This document shows, one piece after another, positions 26,202 through 35,712 of a DNA stretch of 64,000 bases (positions are counted from its first letter, which is position 1; every line of letters begins with the position of its first letter). The notes beneath the pieces were generated by a model. It saw nothing but the letters and a program-made list of their open reading frames with translations, had not been told where the DNA came from and made no database searches. The position numbers and the translations under genes were made by a program. Origin of the DNA: Bacilli bacterium. GTDB taxonomy: Bacteria; Bacillota_I; Bacilli_A; RFN20; CAG-826. Where the stretch lies: NCBI GenBank assembly GCA_900767825.1, contig CAAGAN010000020.1, forward strand, positions 62,001 to 126,000, written 5' to 3'.

Positions 26202-27056
26202 ATGGTTAATGAATTAAAGTTTACCGAAGAATATAACCAAGATACGATTTCGACGGCTCCTTATTCCTCGTTTTTGTATAATCGTAACATTGAGAAACAT
26301 ACTCATATTTTCTTTGAGTTCACATTTTGCCTAAGCGGTGAACTCATTAATGTAGTAAATGGGAACAAAATACCAACTAAAGCTTTTAATGAACTTATTA
26401 TTATCCGTCCTGGCGATACACACGAAATAATTAGGGAAGGGGATGGGGTTGCCCCTGAATACCATAGGGATATTTATTGCCTGAAAGATAAATTCAAGAA
26501 GATATGCGATTTTCTTAAACCTGGTTTATATGAAGAAATCATAAATAAGAAAGATCCTATTGTCTTGCGTTGCGATAGGGCTAAGTTAGAAAATCTTGAG
26601 CAGTCTTGTAGCGAACTTAATTGCGATGTTATCTATTTAAAAGAAAGAATGGAAGAACTAGAAAGGCATCATCTTGTAGTAGTGGCAAATATATTAGATC
26701 TTTATTTATCAAACGAAGAAGAAAAAAGAGAGCCTTACCCAGGCTGGATTGAGCAATTCCTCCAATCTTTGAATACCGAAAAAACATTAAGCATGCCTTT
26801 GAATGAGATTATCAAGGATATGAATTATTCTAGGGGGCATATTTGCCGCGAATTCAAAAAATATGTAGGCAAGACAATGGTTGAATGCCTTAATGAAAGC
26901 CGCATCTTCTATAGTGCGATGTTGCTTAGCAATTCAGATATGCCTCTATTAGATATTGCCATGAAGCTTAATTTTTCTTCCCAAAGTGCTTTTACAAATG
27001 CTTTTAAAAAGATATATGGGATTTCTCCTAGGGGTTGGAGAAAGACACATCGTTAA
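26202..27056 (+). CDS. AraC family transcriptional regulator
   Basis: The 284-residue regulator has an N-terminal cupin-like sensing domain (about 20-100; HTHIFFEFTFCLSGE, then IIRPGDTHEI). Its C-terminal double helix-turn-helix (about 185-284) contains PLLDIAMKLNFSSQSAFTNAFKK and then YGISPRGWRK, the classic AraC signature. It is transcribed away from the sugar ABC operon and probably activates it and perhaps the GH35/GH78 genes when a sugar is bound. Its stop overlaps the convergent GH35 gene by four bases. Confidence 0.93.
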   Translation: MVNELKFTEEYNQDTISTAPYSSFLYNRNIEKHTHIFFEFTFCLSGELINVVNGNKIPTKAFNELIIIRPGDTHEIIREGDGVAPEYHRDIYCLKDKFKKICDFLKPGLYEEIINKKDPIVLRCDRAKLENLEQSCSELNCDVIYLKERMEELERHHLVVVANILDLYLSNEEEKREPYPGWIEQFLQSLNTEKTLSMPLNEIIKDMNYSRGHICREFKKYVGKTMVECLNESRIFYSAMLLSNSDMPLLDIAMKLNFSSQSAFTNAFKKIYGISPRGWRKTHR

Positions 27057-29107
27057 AGAATAATATCCTTTATATGTTTTATTTTTATATTTCCTAATTT
27101 ACAGGCGACGCCATTTTTGAATTCTGGTTTTTTATCTAGATATATTCGGGTTTCTTCTTTTAATTCTTTGACTTTAATTATTAAAGAAGAAGGATTATCC
27201 CATTGTTTTAAATATATGCAGTAAGGCAAACCTGTATAGAAACGGTCGTCAATCTTTTTGCCGTCTTTAAATATTTCAATCAGATCACCTTCAAAAGGAA
27301 TTTCTAATCTGGTATTTCCATCTTTTGGCAATGATTGGAATGATATTTTAAATACCCTTTTATCATCTTCTTTATCTAATTCATTTAGTTCGAATTTGAT
27401 ATCATGGGTTAAGTATTTTTTGCTATATATGCCCCATAAACCATCATTTCCTATTCTAGTTGAATTAGATACAAATCCAGGTTTATCTGGATAGATTTTA
27501 AACCTAGCTTCATCATTTCCTTCTAGATGTATTTCTTCATTATCGATATAAATTTCATCATCAGTTATGATGGCAAGTTCTTCATTGTTCTTTTTAACTT
27601 TGTAACAGTGGCTTGCTTCCAATAATGAAAGGATAAATATAGAGGAATCATTTTTATCTATATCGAGGTAATCCGATCCAAATGTATTTACGAATATGGC
27701 ATCTTTATTATTTAAAACCATATAAGGTGATACTAATCCAAACCGAACGTTGCTATGACCTATTTTCATATTTATCGGAAGAATTCCAAATGTATCTAAA
27801 GGAATATCTATATTTGGATAATCAATACTTAGAGATGATACATATTTAGATAAAGGATATTGCTTTACTTCATAACCCCTGACATAGGTATTGATAAATA
27901 AGAACCCGCTATCGCCATTCATCTTAAGTGAATATCTAGGTGAATCTAAATCAACCGGATCTTTAGCATTATCGATAGGGAAAATGGTAGAAGAAGATAA
28001 TAAGGTGGATGCAAATTCGCTAGCAAAAACATTATAGACATGTAGCAATTTTCCGCCTTCCCTAACTTCTCCATAATTAGAAATAGCAGCCTGGAAGTCA
28101 TAATCTTTTTCGGCTAGATCGCAATAAAAACCGGCATCTAGATTTGATTCTCTTCTATATTCTTGCATTGAAGATAATTTGCCATCAGGATGAATTCCTC
28201 CATGGAAGACATAATATCCTAAAGCAGCTACTCCGCTCCCTAACCTAGTCAAGACTAAAGCAGCATTGTCTTTTGGGCTTAATAATGGGCGACGTAATCT
28301 AGTGGCTTCAATGCCAGTCCCTAATTCAATAGTAGCATACAAAGATTCTTTTGTTTTCTTTGATAAATCTACTTTCTTTATTCCTGAATCACTTCCGATA
28401 CGGCTATCATTTGGGTTAGGAGAGAAAATATATCCTTCCATTGGAGGCAATTTATCAACATGCCCTTCCCATGGAGCGGCGGCATAAGCACCATATACAG
28501 GCAAGGCATTTCCTGTTGCGGCATCTCCCCAGCCAGTAGCAAAATATATTGGCACATCAAAACCAATTTCTTTTAACATTGCCTCAAGTTTATCCATATG
28601 GACATCGCCATATGATTCATCTTGTCTTCCCCACTGGGCATATTCGTTTTCTATTTGGATAGCAAAGACTGGACCTCCATCTTTTTCCATATAGCCTTCA
28701 CACTGTTTATACAAGGCTTCAAAATAACGTCTAACATATTTTAGATAGACTGGATCATTTGATCTTAGCCTACAGTTTTTAGAATAAATCCAGTCAGGGA
28801 AACCTCCGTTTCGACATTCCCCATGTACCCAAGGACCTAATCTAAGAGATACTAAAAGATTATTTCTTTTAGCAGTTTTTAAAAAGAAACGTATATCTTT
28901 ATTTCCTGAAAAATCGAATTCACCTTCAATTTCTTCATGATGAATCCAAAAAGAATAAGTGGCAATGGCATTTACTCCAAGTGCCTTCATTTTCTTCATG
29001 TCTTTATCGTAATCACATCTAAAGGAACGGGAATATTGATATTCGCCAATGACAAGGAAGAATGGTTTGCCGTCTTTAGTAAAAGATTTTCCTTCAACAC
29101 GAATCAT
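27053..29107 (-). CDS. GH35 beta-galactosidase
   Basis: The 684-residue protein starts directly with the GH35 barrel: FFLVIGEYQYSRS, GVNAIATYSFWIHHEE, LRLGPWVHGECRNGGFPDW and the acid/base motif IQIENEYAQWG (Glu at about 155). The region ATIELGTGIEATRLRRP may hold the nucleophile Glu. C-terminal beta domains follow. There is no signal peptide, so it removes terminal beta-galactose from imported oligosaccharides. AAAGGAAG precedes the ATG, and the gene lies two bases downstream of GH78 in the same transcript. Confidence 0.9.
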   Translation of the reverse strand: MIRVEGKSFTKDGKPFFLVIGEYQYSRSFRCDYDKDMKKMKALGVNAIATYSFWIHHEEIEGEFDFSGNKDIRFFLKTAKRNNLLVSLRLGPWVHGECRNGGFPDWIYSKNCRLRSNDPVYLKYVRRYFEALYKQCEGYMEKDGGPVFAIQIENEYAQWGRQDESYGDVHMDKLEAMLKEIGFDVPIYFATGWGDAATGNALPVYGAYAAAPWEGHVDKLPPMEGYIFSPNPNDSRIGSDSGIKKVDLSKKTKESLYATIELGTGIEATRLRRPLLSPKDNAALVLTRLGSGVAALGYYVFHGGIHPDGKLSSMQEYRRESNLDAGFYCDLAEKDYDFQAAISNYGEVREGGKLLHVYNVFASEFASTLLSSSTIFPIDNAKDPVDLDSPRYSLKMNGDSGFLFINTYVRGYEVKQYPLSKYVSSLSIDYPNIDIPLDTFGILPINMKIGHSNVRFGLVSPYMVLNNKDAIFVNTFGSDYLDIDKNDSSIFILSLLEASHCYKVKKNNEELAIITDDEIYIDNEEIHLEGNDEARFKIYPDKPGFVSNSTRIGNDGLWGIYSKKYLTHDIKFELNELDKEDDKRVFKISFQSLPKDGNTRLEIPFEGDLIEIFKDGKKIDDRFYTGLPYCIYLKQWDNPSSLIIKVKELKEETRIYLDKKPEFKNGVACKLGNIKIKHIKDIIL

Positions 29108-29109
29108 AA

Positions 29110-31368
29110 TTATTCTTCCTTTAAAATATAACCTTCCGGTATATGTATTTCTTTTTTATTATTTTTTCTATCAAATATCAGTGTTCCATTTTCTAATGGT
29201 ATTTCAACATGGCAATCTATATTTATCGCAGGGGAAGAGAGGAATAATTTGTTACCTCTTTTTCCTTCATAACCGATTAGATAATCCAAAAGAAGATTTG
29301 CTACATAAGAAGCAAAACCATGGTTGAGTGAGCATGCATATGGATTATCCATTTCCCATAATGAACCAGTTAGGATTGCCATCTTCTTAAAATAGGCAAT
29401 GCATTCATTCTTCAAGCAATCTTTATTCCCGTTTTCTAATAACATCATCAAGCGAAGGAAATTGCCGATGAAAGCATTTGATTTATAGACATTAGGATAA
29501 ATTTTTGTATCATCTCGCTTTGCTCCGAAATTATTTAGCAAAGTCTCATATAGTTTAGGATAGAGGGGGCGTGAAGCGATTTTAGTAAAGAAAGCATAAT
29601 ACTGGCATGCTTCGGACATATTGTTTGTCCTAGTTAATTTGCCATTCTTTCTAATCGCGTTATCAACAAAGAATTCGCCATTAAAAGAATTCTCTCTAAT
29701 CACCTTATATAACTTCCTGGCTTTTTCTTTGCAGACTTCATTATCATAAAGTTCGCCGGCTTTTTCTAAACATAAGGCATACATCATGTTGCTAGGGAAA
29801 TTAACTCCTTCGATGAAAGAAGGATCATTAGCCTTGCTCCATTCGACAAATACCCAGCTATCAAGGTTTTCTAATAAACCATACTCATTTTCAAATTTAG
29901 TAAGAAAAGAAAGGATATCGTCGACATTCTTTTGGCTATCAATTACGATTTTATCTTTCCCTAGTCTAGATGCATGGTCAGCAATTTCGACAATATAGAA
30001 CAAAGCCCAGTTAGGTATATATTTTTCATCATAATTATCGGCAGGGTAGCACATTGGAACCATACCTTTTTCGATGTTAGATTTGAAGTGGAGGTAGTTA
30101 TCTAGGAAATTATCTTCAACTAGATTTTTTCCTGTAAATAATTCTTCAGCCCTGGCGGAAAAATAAGAATCGCAAAGCCAACCGGCTCTTTCTCTGCTTG
30201 GGCAGTCGGTAAGAACATCAACGGCATTAGAAGAGAAATTATTCCTAGCACCTTCGATTATCCTATTTATTTCTTCATCATTACATTCAACAACTAGCTT
30301 TTTTGCATCTGGATTGGTATATCCAACCATGCTGATTTTTATATTTTTGACCGAGCCTTTTCTAACCACCAAGCGAAAATATTTCGCGCTATATGGTTCA
30401 AAAGCTTGGAACGAAAAATGTCCTTTTTTGATTTTCATTCCAATTACATTATTGCAACCAATTCGTCTGAAATTGATTTCAAGATGGTCGCCTTTTTCTT
30501 CGTTTAAATCTATTTCATCAAAGAATAGATAGATTTCTGAATCTTCTAAAGCTTCTAATTCTAAACAAGGAAAACCAGTGGCTTCATTCTTTAATGAATA
30601 TATTTCGTAATGTCCTTCATTTAATACAGGGGTTGCTTCTTTTTTAATATAAGTCAAAGATAAACCATATCTATATGGATCCATGTCGTATTCTTTGCTT
30701 GGGAAAGTTGAGAACAAAGGAGAACATAACCATGGGTCATCTTCAATCTCTTTTTCTATATAGATAGCTAATCCAGATTCTCTATAGGAAGATTGATATG
30801 TTTCATAGGCTGGGTAATGAACGTTTCTAGGTTGTAATTTCCTATCATTAGTAACTACAGGGGTCTCTTCTTTTCCATTTTCTAAAGTGAAATCATAGGC
30901 TTCAGAGAAATTACGTTGGAAGCTATACTTGATTACTTTACGTAATTTATTGTTCCATTCCTTGACTTGGAAGTCCTTACCTGTATAGGCTAAAACTTCA
31001 TCTTTATCTCTAATTTCTGCTTGGATAAATCCAGGTTCATCTAAACCATAAAAACTCTTTGTATTATAGGCAAGTGCTTCTATTTCTAGTAAATTCTTTT
31101 CCTTTTCGAGTTTTAAAGGGATTATATCGACCCTAGCATAGCCATGACTTGCTCTAGCCGGTCCAAAACCAATGAACTTATCATTTAGTTTAACACGGTA
31201 GAAATTACATCCAGTTATGTATAAAGTAGCGGTTTCTCTTTTTTCTAGGACACAAGAAAATATTACACGAGAATGTAACAAACGTTCCTCATCCTTTTTC
31301 CAAACTGGCTTAGCCATTAAAAAATAGCAAAGAGAATCTTTCAAATTGTTGTTAGCAGAAGTTTTCAT
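29110..31368 (-). CDS. GH78-like alpha-L-rhamnosidase
   Basis: The 752-residue protein has N-terminal beta-sandwich domains (about 1-350) and a six-hairpin (alpha/alpha)6 domain. The latter opens with VLTDCPSRERAGWLCDS (about 385-401), the diagnostic GH78 motif around the general acid. C-terminal beta strands complete the enzyme. It has no signal peptide, so it is intracellular and would release alpha-rhamnose from imported fragments. A CATAAT box lies 12 bases before the ATG without a Shine-Dalgarno, so it probably has its own leaderless promoter; GH35 is read from the same mRNA. Confidence 0.85.
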   Translation of the reverse strand: MKTSANNNLKDSLCYFLMAKPVWKKDEERLLHSRVIFSCVLEKRETATLYITGCNFYRVKLNDKFIGFGPARASHGYARVDIIPLKLEKEKNLLEIEALAYNTKSFYGLDEPGFIQAEIRDKDEVLAYTGKDFQVKEWNNKLRKVIKYSFQRNFSEAYDFTLENGKEETPVVTNDRKLQPRNVHYPAYETYQSSYRESGLAIYIEKEIEDDPWLCSPLFSTFPSKEYDMDPYRYGLSLTYIKKEATPVLNEGHYEIYSLKNEATGFPCLELEALEDSEIYLFFDEIDLNEEKGDHLEINFRRIGCNNVIGMKIKKGHFSFQAFEPYSAKYFRLVVRKGSVKNIKISMVGYTNPDAKKLVVECNDEEINRIIEGARNNFSSNAVDVLTDCPSRERAGWLCDSYFSARAEELFTGKNLVEDNFLDNYLHFKSNIEKGMVPMCYPADNYDEKYIPNWALFYIVEIADHASRLGKDKIVIDSQKNVDDILSFLTKFENEYGLLENLDSWVFVEWSKANDPSFIEGVNFPSNMMYALCLEKAGELYDNEVCKEKARKLYKVIRENSFNGEFFVDNAIRKNGKLTRTNNMSEACQYYAFFTKIASRPLYPKLYETLLNNFGAKRDDTKIYPNVYKSNAFIGNFLRLMMLLENGNKDCLKNECIAYFKKMAILTGSLWEMDNPYACSLNHGFASYVANLLLDYLIGYEGKRGNKLFLSSPAINIDCHVEIPLENGTLIFDRKNNKKEIHIPEGYILKEE

Positions 31369-31502
31369 AATTATTTAGACATTATGATTTTATTCTCAGT
31401 CTTATTTCGTTGCTTTCCTTTGTTACTCATATTTTTGCATTTTTTTGACCTTAGCGATTTTTTGTTTTAATTAATAAATATGGACTGAATATTTCTTTAA
31501 TT

Positions 31503-31508
31503 TATAAT
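31503..31508 (+). promoter_or_regulatory. -10 box of the HAD gene
   Basis: A perfect TATAAT ends 11 bases before the ATG at 31520; TGGACT at 31481-31486 is a possible -35 with a 16-base spacer. No Shine-Dalgarno lies between, so the mRNA should start about five bases before the ATG. Confidence 0.6.
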
Positions 31509-31519
31509 TTCCTATTGTT

Positions 31520-32173
31520 ATGGGATTAAAAGAACTTGTAGATAATAGCAAAGCAATAATATTTGACCTTGATGGTACTCTTATTGATTCGATGAATGTC
31601 TGGAGTGATATTGATAAGGAATTCTTTAAGATGCATGATCTTCCATTTGAGAAAGATTACCAAAAGGAAATAGGACATAAGGGCTTAAAAGAAATCGCAG
31701 CCTATACCAAAACTAGATATAACCTAAAAGAAAGCGAAGATGAAATTATTTCTATTTGGCTTGATATGGCTAAAGAAGCATATGCATATAAGATTCCTTT
31801 GAAAGAAGGGGTTAAATCATTTCTAGAATACCTGCAATCAAAGAATATAAAGATGGGTATCGCGACTTCAAATTCCTTAGAACTAACCGAATTGGTATTA
31901 AAGCATCATGATATTTATAAATATTTCTCTAAAGTCGTTACTGTTAATGAATTGAAGACAAATAAAGGTAGCCCGGATATCTATTTACATATTTCGGATA
32001 GCTTTGGATTAACTCCTAACGAATGCATTGTATTCGAGGATTTATTAACGGGTATAAGGACTGCTAAAAAGGCTGGATATAAAGTAGTTGGAGTAAAAGA
32101 AATATCTTCTTTAGATAAAGAAAAAGAAATAAAAGAAATCGCTGATCTATATATATCTAACTATAATCTTTGA
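31520..32173 (+). CDS. HAD family hydrolase, beta-phosphoglucomutase-like
   Basis: The 217-residue protein has the HAD motif I IIFDLDGTLIDS, motif II IATSNS, a motif III Lys in TNKGSPDIY and motif IV ECIVFEDLLTGIRTAKKAG. A four-helix cap follows motif I, which places it with the beta-phosphoglucomutase/phosphatase subgroup. The substrate cannot be told. It has its own promoter and no visible ribosome site. The MntP-like gene follows on the same strand but appears to have a separate promoter. Confidence 0.88.
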   Translation: MGLKELVDNSKAIIFDLDGTLIDSMNVWSDIDKEFFKMHDLPFEKDYQKEIGHKGLKEIAAYTKTRYNLKESEDEIISIWLDMAKEAYAYKIPLKEGVKSFLEYLQSKNIKMGIATSNSLELTELVLKHHDIYKYFSKVVTVNELKTNKGSPDIYLHISDSFGLTPNECIVFEDLLTGIRTAKKAGYKVVGVKEISSLDKEKEIKEIADLYISNYNL

Positions 32174-32227
32174 TTTTTGTTTGTTTAGTTCTTGATAAGG
32201 GTTATATTATGCCTATTGTTTTTATTT

Positions 32228-32812
32228 ATGGATTGGCCAAATATCATTCTTACATCGTTCTCAATGGCAATTGATGCTAGTGCAACTAACGCAGTCAACG
32301 CGATTAAGGAAGAACATATATCTATTTGGAAGCTAGTGCTATCTTCTTTTATATTCGCTTTCTTCCAATTTGTCATGCCTTTGATTGGTTATCTAATTGG
32401 ATCGGGTTTTAGGCAATATATAGAAAATGCGATTCCTTATATTGGGTTCTCCTTGCTATTTTTATTATCAATTAAGTGTTTCTATGATGCGATTAAAGAG
32501 ACTATTCAATATAAAAGAAGCAATGGGGAATGCCAAATCGAACGTAAAAAGATCACCTTCCTTACTATTTTAGCAGAAGGGGTTGCAACTTCTATCGATG
32601 CCCTTTGTATTGGATTTGTTTATCTTTCCTATCAAATAAATGATGCCTTAATTGTTTTTGGTTTAATTGGAGTTACTACTTTTATTCTTTCTTTATTATC
32701 TGGAATATTAGGTAAATATATAGCTAGGTTCCTTGAAAGATGGGCTAATTATATTTCTGGGGCTGTATTTTTAATTATTGGATTAAAGATTCTTATCGAA
32801 AGTTTCCTTTAA
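32228..32812 (+). CDS. mntP: MntP-like manganese efflux pump
   Basis: The protein has six hydrophobic segments arranged as two related halves. The acidic motifs lie in SFSMAIDASATNAVNAIK (first half) and EGVATSIDALCIGFVYL (second half), as in the MntP/LysE-type cation exporters. The ATG at 32228 gives 194 residues. A longer frame from a TTG at 32192 would run through the -10 box (TATTAT, 32205-32210), so it is rejected. There is no Shine-Dalgarno in the short leader. A yybP-ykoY manganese riboswitch is not seen upstream. Confidence 0.78.
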   Translation: MDWPNIILTSFSMAIDASATNAVNAIKEEHISIWKLVLSSFIFAFFQFVMPLIGYLIGSGFRQYIENAIPYIGFSLLFLLSIKCFYDAIKETIQYKRSNGECQIERKKITFLTILAEGVATSIDALCIGFVYLSYQINDALIVFGLIGVTTFILSLLSGILGKYIARFLERWANYISGAVFLIIGLKILIESFL

Positions 32813-32858
32813 TAATTATTTCCTTCGTTTTTATTAATGAATTAGGTTAACTAAAAGG

Positions 32859-32864
32859 TATAAT
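32859..32864 (+). promoter_or_regulatory. -10 box of the aminopeptidase gene
   Basis: TATAAT ends ten bases before the ATG at 32875, with no Shine-Dalgarno between. The -35 region is weak. Confidence 0.5.
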
Positions 32865-32874
32865 TTCTTTGTCT

Positions 32875-34164
32875 ATGGAAAAAATAATGGAAAATCTAAA
32901 TCAAATCATATCCTTATTAAAGGAATCTAAATCCCAATTTCATGTAGTAAATAATATTAGGGAAACTCTTCTTTCTAATGGCTATAAGCAAATAAAAGAA
33001 GAAGATGAAATTACTTCTATTGGAGATTATTTCTATATTAGGGGAGGGTCTTCTATAGTCGTTATAAATATAAATTCAATGGACCCGTGTAGCAAAATAA
33101 TTGCTGCACATACCGATTCCCCAACCTTCAAATTGAAATAAAATCCAAATATAGCGGATGCTAAATTAAATAGGCTAAATGTCGAACCTTATGGAGGGGC
33201 AATCTATTATCCTTTCTTTGATAGACCTCTAGGAGTTGCAGGGAGAGCATTCTTTAAAAAAGATAACAAAGTTGAACAAACCTTAATTGATTTAGATGCC
33301 TCGTTTATTATTCCTTCTTTGGCAATTCATATGGATAGGAATGTAAATTCTTCTTTCTCTCCTAATCCTAAATCTGATTTGCTTCCTTTATATGGAATGG
33401 AAGAAGACACCGATATATCTACCTATATAAATAATAAATATAAGGATAATGGAGAACTTCTTTCCTATGATTTATTCTTGTATAACAAAGTTGAGCCAAC
33501 CTTAACTGGATTAAATAAGGAATTCCTTTCTTCTTCTAGGTTAGATGACTTAGCTAGCGTCTATTCTTCTTTACTAGGATTAATTTCTTCCAAAGACAAG
33601 AAAGGATGCAACATTGCTATATATTTTGATTCGGAAGAAGTTGGATCATCTACTTTTAATGGGGCGGATTCTGATTTACTTTCATTTACTTTTGATAAAC
33701 TTTCTTCCTTTTATAAAGTTAGCAAGGTTAAATTAGCTAGGAATAGCTTCTGCATCAGCGCGGATAATGCCCATGCCATTCATCCAGCCCATGTCGATTT
33801 AACTGATAGAAGTAACCAGGTATATCTAAATTCAGGAGTCGCTATCAAATATAATGCGAATATGGCATATACCTCAGATGCTTATTCTTCTTCATTTATA
33901 AAAGAGATGTTTAACAAAGCTAAATTAAATTACCAAGAATTTAGCAATAGAAGTGATTTAAGGGGTGGATCAACTTTAGGGAATATATCTTCTACCCAGA
34001 TATCACTTCATACAGTAGATATCGGTATCCCTCAATTAGCAATGCATTCTTGTTATGAAACTCTAGGGGTAAATGATTTATTGGATATGGTTAAATTAGC
34101 CGCTACTTTCTATTCTTCTATGTTTAATCTAGAAGAAGATGGATTTCAAATATTAGGAGAATAA
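32875..34164 (+). pseudogene. M18 family aminopeptidase interrupted by one in-frame TAA
   Basis: The frame is that of an M18 zinc aminopeptidase (429 codons if read through). Motifs are AAHTDSPTFKLK, YGGAIYYPFFDRPLGVAGR, SSSRLDDLASVY, DSEEVGSSTFNGA, SADNAHAIHPAH and GGSTLG, giving a full set of metal and catalytic residues. One TAA at 33139-33141, between FKLK and NPNIAD, breaks it; the frame is unchanged on both sides, so a single base change explains it. The family usually has Pro or another residue at this spot. Either it is a young pseudogene, a sequencing error, or a readthrough case. Uridine kinase starts two bases after its stop. Confidence 0.85.
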
Positions 34165-34166
34165 AG

Positions 34167-34856
34167 ATGTCTAGGATTGTTTTAGTCGGAGGGGGATCTA
34201 GCTCAGGGAAAAGCTATATTACCGAAGCTGTCATCAAAAATGTTGGCAAGGAAAACGTTACCCGCATGACCATGGATGATTATTATAAAGATCAATCCGA
34301 CATGAAATTAGAAGATAGGTATAAAGTTAATTATGACCATCCAAAGGCTTTTGATTTCCTTTTGATGAGAAAGCAAATCCAAGATTTAAAAGATGATAAA
34401 CCAATCGAAAAGCCTATATATGATTTCGTTACTTTAACTAGGACAAATAGGACCGAGATCATCTATCCGAATAAAGTCATAATTATCGAAGGTATCATGG
34501 CCTTGGTAGATAAAGATATCCGTAAACTAGGGGATATAAAAGTATTTATCTCCGCTTCTGCTGAAAGAAGATTCTTACGCAGGTTAATTAGGGATAAGAA
34601 AGAAAGAGGACGCAATTTCGAGAATATCGTTAAGCAATATTTCGCCTCTGTCCAACCAATGTATGATGAAATTGTCGAACCTTCATCGATGTATGCCGAT
34701 TTAATCGTAAATAATGACGGGGTCGAAAACCTTTCCGTTGCAGTGCTTACTTCCTTAATCAAAGAAGAAATAGAATTAGCTAAGACCAAAAAAGAACCAA
34801 CCGCGATAAAAGAGGAATTTGATGAAGATTCCTTATCTGCCGTATTCTTAAAATAA
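34167..34856 (+). CDS. udk: Uridine kinase
   Basis: The 229-residue P-loop kinase phosphorylates uridine and cytidine. It has the Walker A GGGSSSGKS, the substrate-binding MTMDDYYKD, the segment NYDHPKAFDF, YDFVTLTR, the Walker B-like VIIIEGIMAL and a lid with RLIRDKKERGR, all in the family order. AGGAGAATAAAG precedes the ATG. It follows the broken aminopeptidase closely and is convergent with the lipoprotein gene at 34861, leaving only four bases between stops. The C-terminal 25 residues extend past the usual end. Confidence 0.92.
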   Translation: MSRIVLVGGGSSSGKSYITEAVIKNVGKENVTRMTMDDYYKDQSDMKLEDRYKVNYDHPKAFDFLLMRKQIQDLKDDKPIEKPIYDFVTLTRTNRTEIIYPNKVIIIEGIMALVDKDIRKLGDIKVFISASAERRFLRRLIRDKKERGRNFENIVKQYFASVQPMYDEIVEPSSMYADLIVNNDGVENLSVAVLTSLIKEEIELAKTKKEPTAIKEEFDEDSLSAVFLK

Positions 34857-34860
34857 TTCT

Positions 34861-35712
34861 CTAGAATGTAGAAATATCAAATATCTCTCCTTGGAATTGT
34901 TCATAATCCCCATGGATATAGGTATAGCTAGATTCAACTCTTTGCCAGTTGACTCTTTTGCCTCCGCTATAAACATCATCTTGAGTTATATGGGTGGCTT
35001 TAGAGATGACGCTTTTTTCTAAACTGATAGTTACTTCATGGCTAATTTGTCTTGATTTGACATTGATTTCTTGAAAAGAAGTAAGGCTATAGGAAAAGGA
35101 AAAAGTCCCAGTCATCGAATAAGAAGTAGGGAATTTATATTCATAGGAAATTAAATCCAACCCCATGTTGTCTAATATGTATTTTAGATTTGCCTTTTGA
35201 GAATAGGCAAAGGAAATATTAAGTGCATCTTCTGCATTATTTAATATATTGGGTGCAACATTTTTGGTTTTGCTTCCATCTTCATTTTTAACTAATTGAT
35301 AGACATTAGTGCCCGAAACAAAGCTCTGGCATTCATATTTATTTGGGCTTTCTCCAACTAAAGCATTACCTTTTCTAACTGTAATATCAGAAGCGCTTTC
35401 CCTAGAATACCTAGTAGCAGTAAAGGTGTCGCTTCCAGACATATCAGGGCTATCGCCTGCAGAAAAATTATAGTAATTATTCATTACGGCATTTACTTGC
35501 TTTGTATGCCCTTTTATATCATCTAGGTAAAGGATGAATTCTTCTATTTTTTCTCTATCTATTTCTTCTTGGGTTAATGTAGATGCAGTGGTTTGTTCGC
35601 TGCTAGTAGTTACTTCAGTTTTACTAGATTCGGTAGATGAAACGCTACTAGTTGTAGTCCCACAAGAAAACAAGAATCCTAAAGAAAATATAAGTAAACT
35701 TGCTTTCTTCAT
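34861..35712 (-). CDS. Secreted lipoprotein, unknown
   Basis: The 283-residue protein has a lipoprotein signal (LGFLFSC) and a Ser/Thr linker. A beta-rich domain follows (YYNFSAGDSPDMSGSDTF, then YEYKFPTSYSMTGTFSFSYSL) with alternating strands, like secreted barrel or lipocalin-like folds. I recognise no family. It starts one base into the stop codon of the 636-residue lipoprotein gene (TAATG arrangement), so the two form an operon and perhaps a pair at the cell surface. Confidence 0.7.
   Translation of the reverse strand: MKKASLLIFSLGFLFSCGTTTSSVSSTESSKTEVTTSSEQTTASTLTQEEIDREKIEEFILYLDDIKGHTKQVNAVMNNYYNFSAGDSPDMSGSDTFTATRYSRESASDITVRKGNALVGESPNKYECQSFVSGTNVYQLVKNEDGSKTKNVAPNILNNAEDALNISFAYSQKANLKYILDNMGLDLISYEYKFPTSYSMTGTFSFSYSLTSFQEINVKSRQISHEVTISLEKSVISKATHITQDDVYSGGKRVNWQRVESSYTYIHGDYEQFQGEIFDISTF

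Noticed and set aside
32192..32227. TTG start for the MntP-like gene
   Set aside because: It would lie upstream of the -10 box, and the added residues do not fit the family.
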